Part shown: one piece after another, positions 6,828 to 7,500 of the stretch | Layout of the letters: each line of letters begins with the position of its first letter | How positions within the stretch are numbered: position 1 is the first letter of the stretch | Assembly: GCF_003333325.1 (NCBI RefSeq) | Contig: NZ_QOLC01000021.1 | Coordinates: 1 to 7,500 of the forward strand | DNA length: 7,500 bases | Source of the DNA: Candidatus Ulvibacter alkanivorans | Lineage (GTDB): Bacteria; Bacteroidota; Bacteroidia; Flavobacteriales; Flavobacteriaceae | Reading direction: 5' to 3' | The notes under the pieces: generated by a model | The model's input: only the letters and a program-made list of their open reading frames with translations | What the model was told of the DNA's origin: nothing | The model's database searches: none | Made by a program: the position numbers and the translations under genes

Positions 6828-7495
6828 TGGTTTATCTCATCCTTTTTATAGCTGTGGCGTTTGGCTATTTGGCGGCACTTGTATTTAAGCGAACTAAGAT
6901 CAATGATCTCTCTTTGTTCCTATCTTTTAGTGGAGCCTTTTTATTGGCTATGACGATTTTAGAATTGTTACCCGAAGTTTTTGAATTACCTACCGAGCGC
7001 ATCGGGCTCTTTATTATGAGCGGTATCTTACTACAGATCTGTTTAGAGTTCTTTTCTAAAGGTGCCGAACACGGCCATGTGCATCTCTCGGCCGAAAAAA
7101 GGGTGTTTCCTTGGTTGCTATTCTTCAGCCTATCGGTACACGCTTTGTTGGAAGGAATTCCTGTTTCCGATGGGAACAATATTTTAATTGGTATTTTGGT
7201 CCACAAGATTCCGGTAGCAATAATACTGTCGCTGTTCTTTATAAAAGCAAATTATAAAATAAGCACAACGCTTATTTTCATGACCTTATTTGCCTTAATG
7301 ACTCCTATTGGGACATGGCTTTCCGAAGAAATTATAAGTATTCAAAACTACGAACGGGAGATTACAGCTGTTGTCATTGGTATGTTCTTGCACGTATCCA
7401 CCACCATTTTGTACGAGAGCAGTCGCGATCATAAATTCAATCTCACCAAATTGATTGTGATCATTCTTGGGTTTGGAATTGCTTATTTCCTATAA
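6827..7495 (+). CDS. ZIP-family metal transporter
   Basis: A 222-residue inner-membrane protein with about eight hydrophobic helices: roughly 2-20, 28-48, 58-76, 93-112, 118-138, 143-163, 178-197 and 206-222. The family signature is in helices 4 and 5: HALLEGIP at 105-112 and HKIPVAI at 126-132. A histidine-rich loop, EHGHVH at 81-86, lies between helices 3 and 4, as in many ZIP proteins. Helix 2 contains LELLPE, corresponding to the family's HLLPE. ZIP proteins bring divalent metals such as zinc, iron or manganese into the cytoplasm, but the specificity here is not readable. Compared with well-studied members, the helix 5 H-E-x-P-x-x-E motif is changed: Lys127 replaces the first Glu and Ala131 the second. 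The ATG at 6827 overlaps the stop of the methyltransferase gene, so both are read from one transcript. Confidence 0.85.
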   Translation: MVYLILFIAVAFGYLAALVFKRTKINDLSLFLSFSGAFLLAMTILELLPEVFELPTERIGLFIMSGILLQICLEFFSKGAEHGHVHLSAEKRVFPWLLFFSLSVHALLEGIPVSDGNNILIGILVHKIPVAIILSLFFIKANYKISTTLIFMTLFALMTPIGTWLSEEIISIQNYEREITAVVIGMFLHVSTTILYESSRDHKFNLTKLIVIILGFGIAYFL

Positions 7496-7500
7496 TACCA

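Noticed and set aside
6865..7206. Open frame of 113 codons on the minus strand opposite the ZIP gene
   Set aside because: The plus strand encodes a clear multi-helix transporter; the antisense product is a shadow of it.
1..7500. Search for defence, CRISPR, prophage, IS or tRNA signals
   Set aside because: I saw no direct-repeat arrays, transposase or integrase motifs, target-site duplications or tRNA-like folds; all substantial open frames fit ordinary chromosomal genes.

Overview
The window looks like chromosomal core DNA from a marine-type member of the Flavobacteriaceae (Bacteroidota). The reasons are: A+T-rich DNA; a TAnnTTTG-type -7 promoter element directly before a start codon; no obvious Shine-Dalgarno sequences; the C-terminal end of an apparent type IX secretion (T9SS) cargo protein at the left edge; and families found mainly in this group (CCC-motif membrane protein, DUF6452 and DUF6048). 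I see no mobile element, tRNA, rRNA, CRISPR array or integrase, and no sign of recent gene transfer.

Layout, left to right. (1) 1-79 (+): tail of a secreted protein with a likely T9SS sorting domain. (2) 102-719 (+): two small membrane proteins, DUF2752 and a CCC-motif protein, probably co-transcribed, ending in a strong hairpin terminator at 737-765 that can also serve the convergent gene. (3) 785-2065 (-): rocD, ornithine aminotransferase, carrying a cysteine-rich insert just before the PLP lysine. (4) 2212-4790 (+): rlmD (23S rRNA m5U methyltransferase), then a DUF6452 lipoprotein and a DUF6048 predicted outer-membrane barrel, with a 19-bp gap and a 35-bp overlap, so a likely operon. (5) 4825-5982 (-): a THUMP-domain RNA methyltransferase of the RlmL N-terminal type, convergent with the barrel gene. 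(6) 6096-7495 (+): a small-molecule-type class I SAM methyltransferase whose stop overlaps the start of a ZIP-family metal transporter (TAATG junction).

Functionally the window mixes housekeeping enzymes (ornithine/proline/arginine metabolism and two rRNA modification enzymes) with envelope proteins of unknown role. Gene density is very high; the longest non-coding stretches are about 146 bp (2066-2211) and 113 bp (5983-6095), both between divergent genes. I did not find a clear new multi-gene system. The points most worth a second look are the uncharacterised lipoprotein/barrel pair, the Cys4 insert in RocD, the altered metal-ligand motifs of the ZIP protein, and a 15-bp palindrome in the promoter region of the methyltransferase-ZIP pair.
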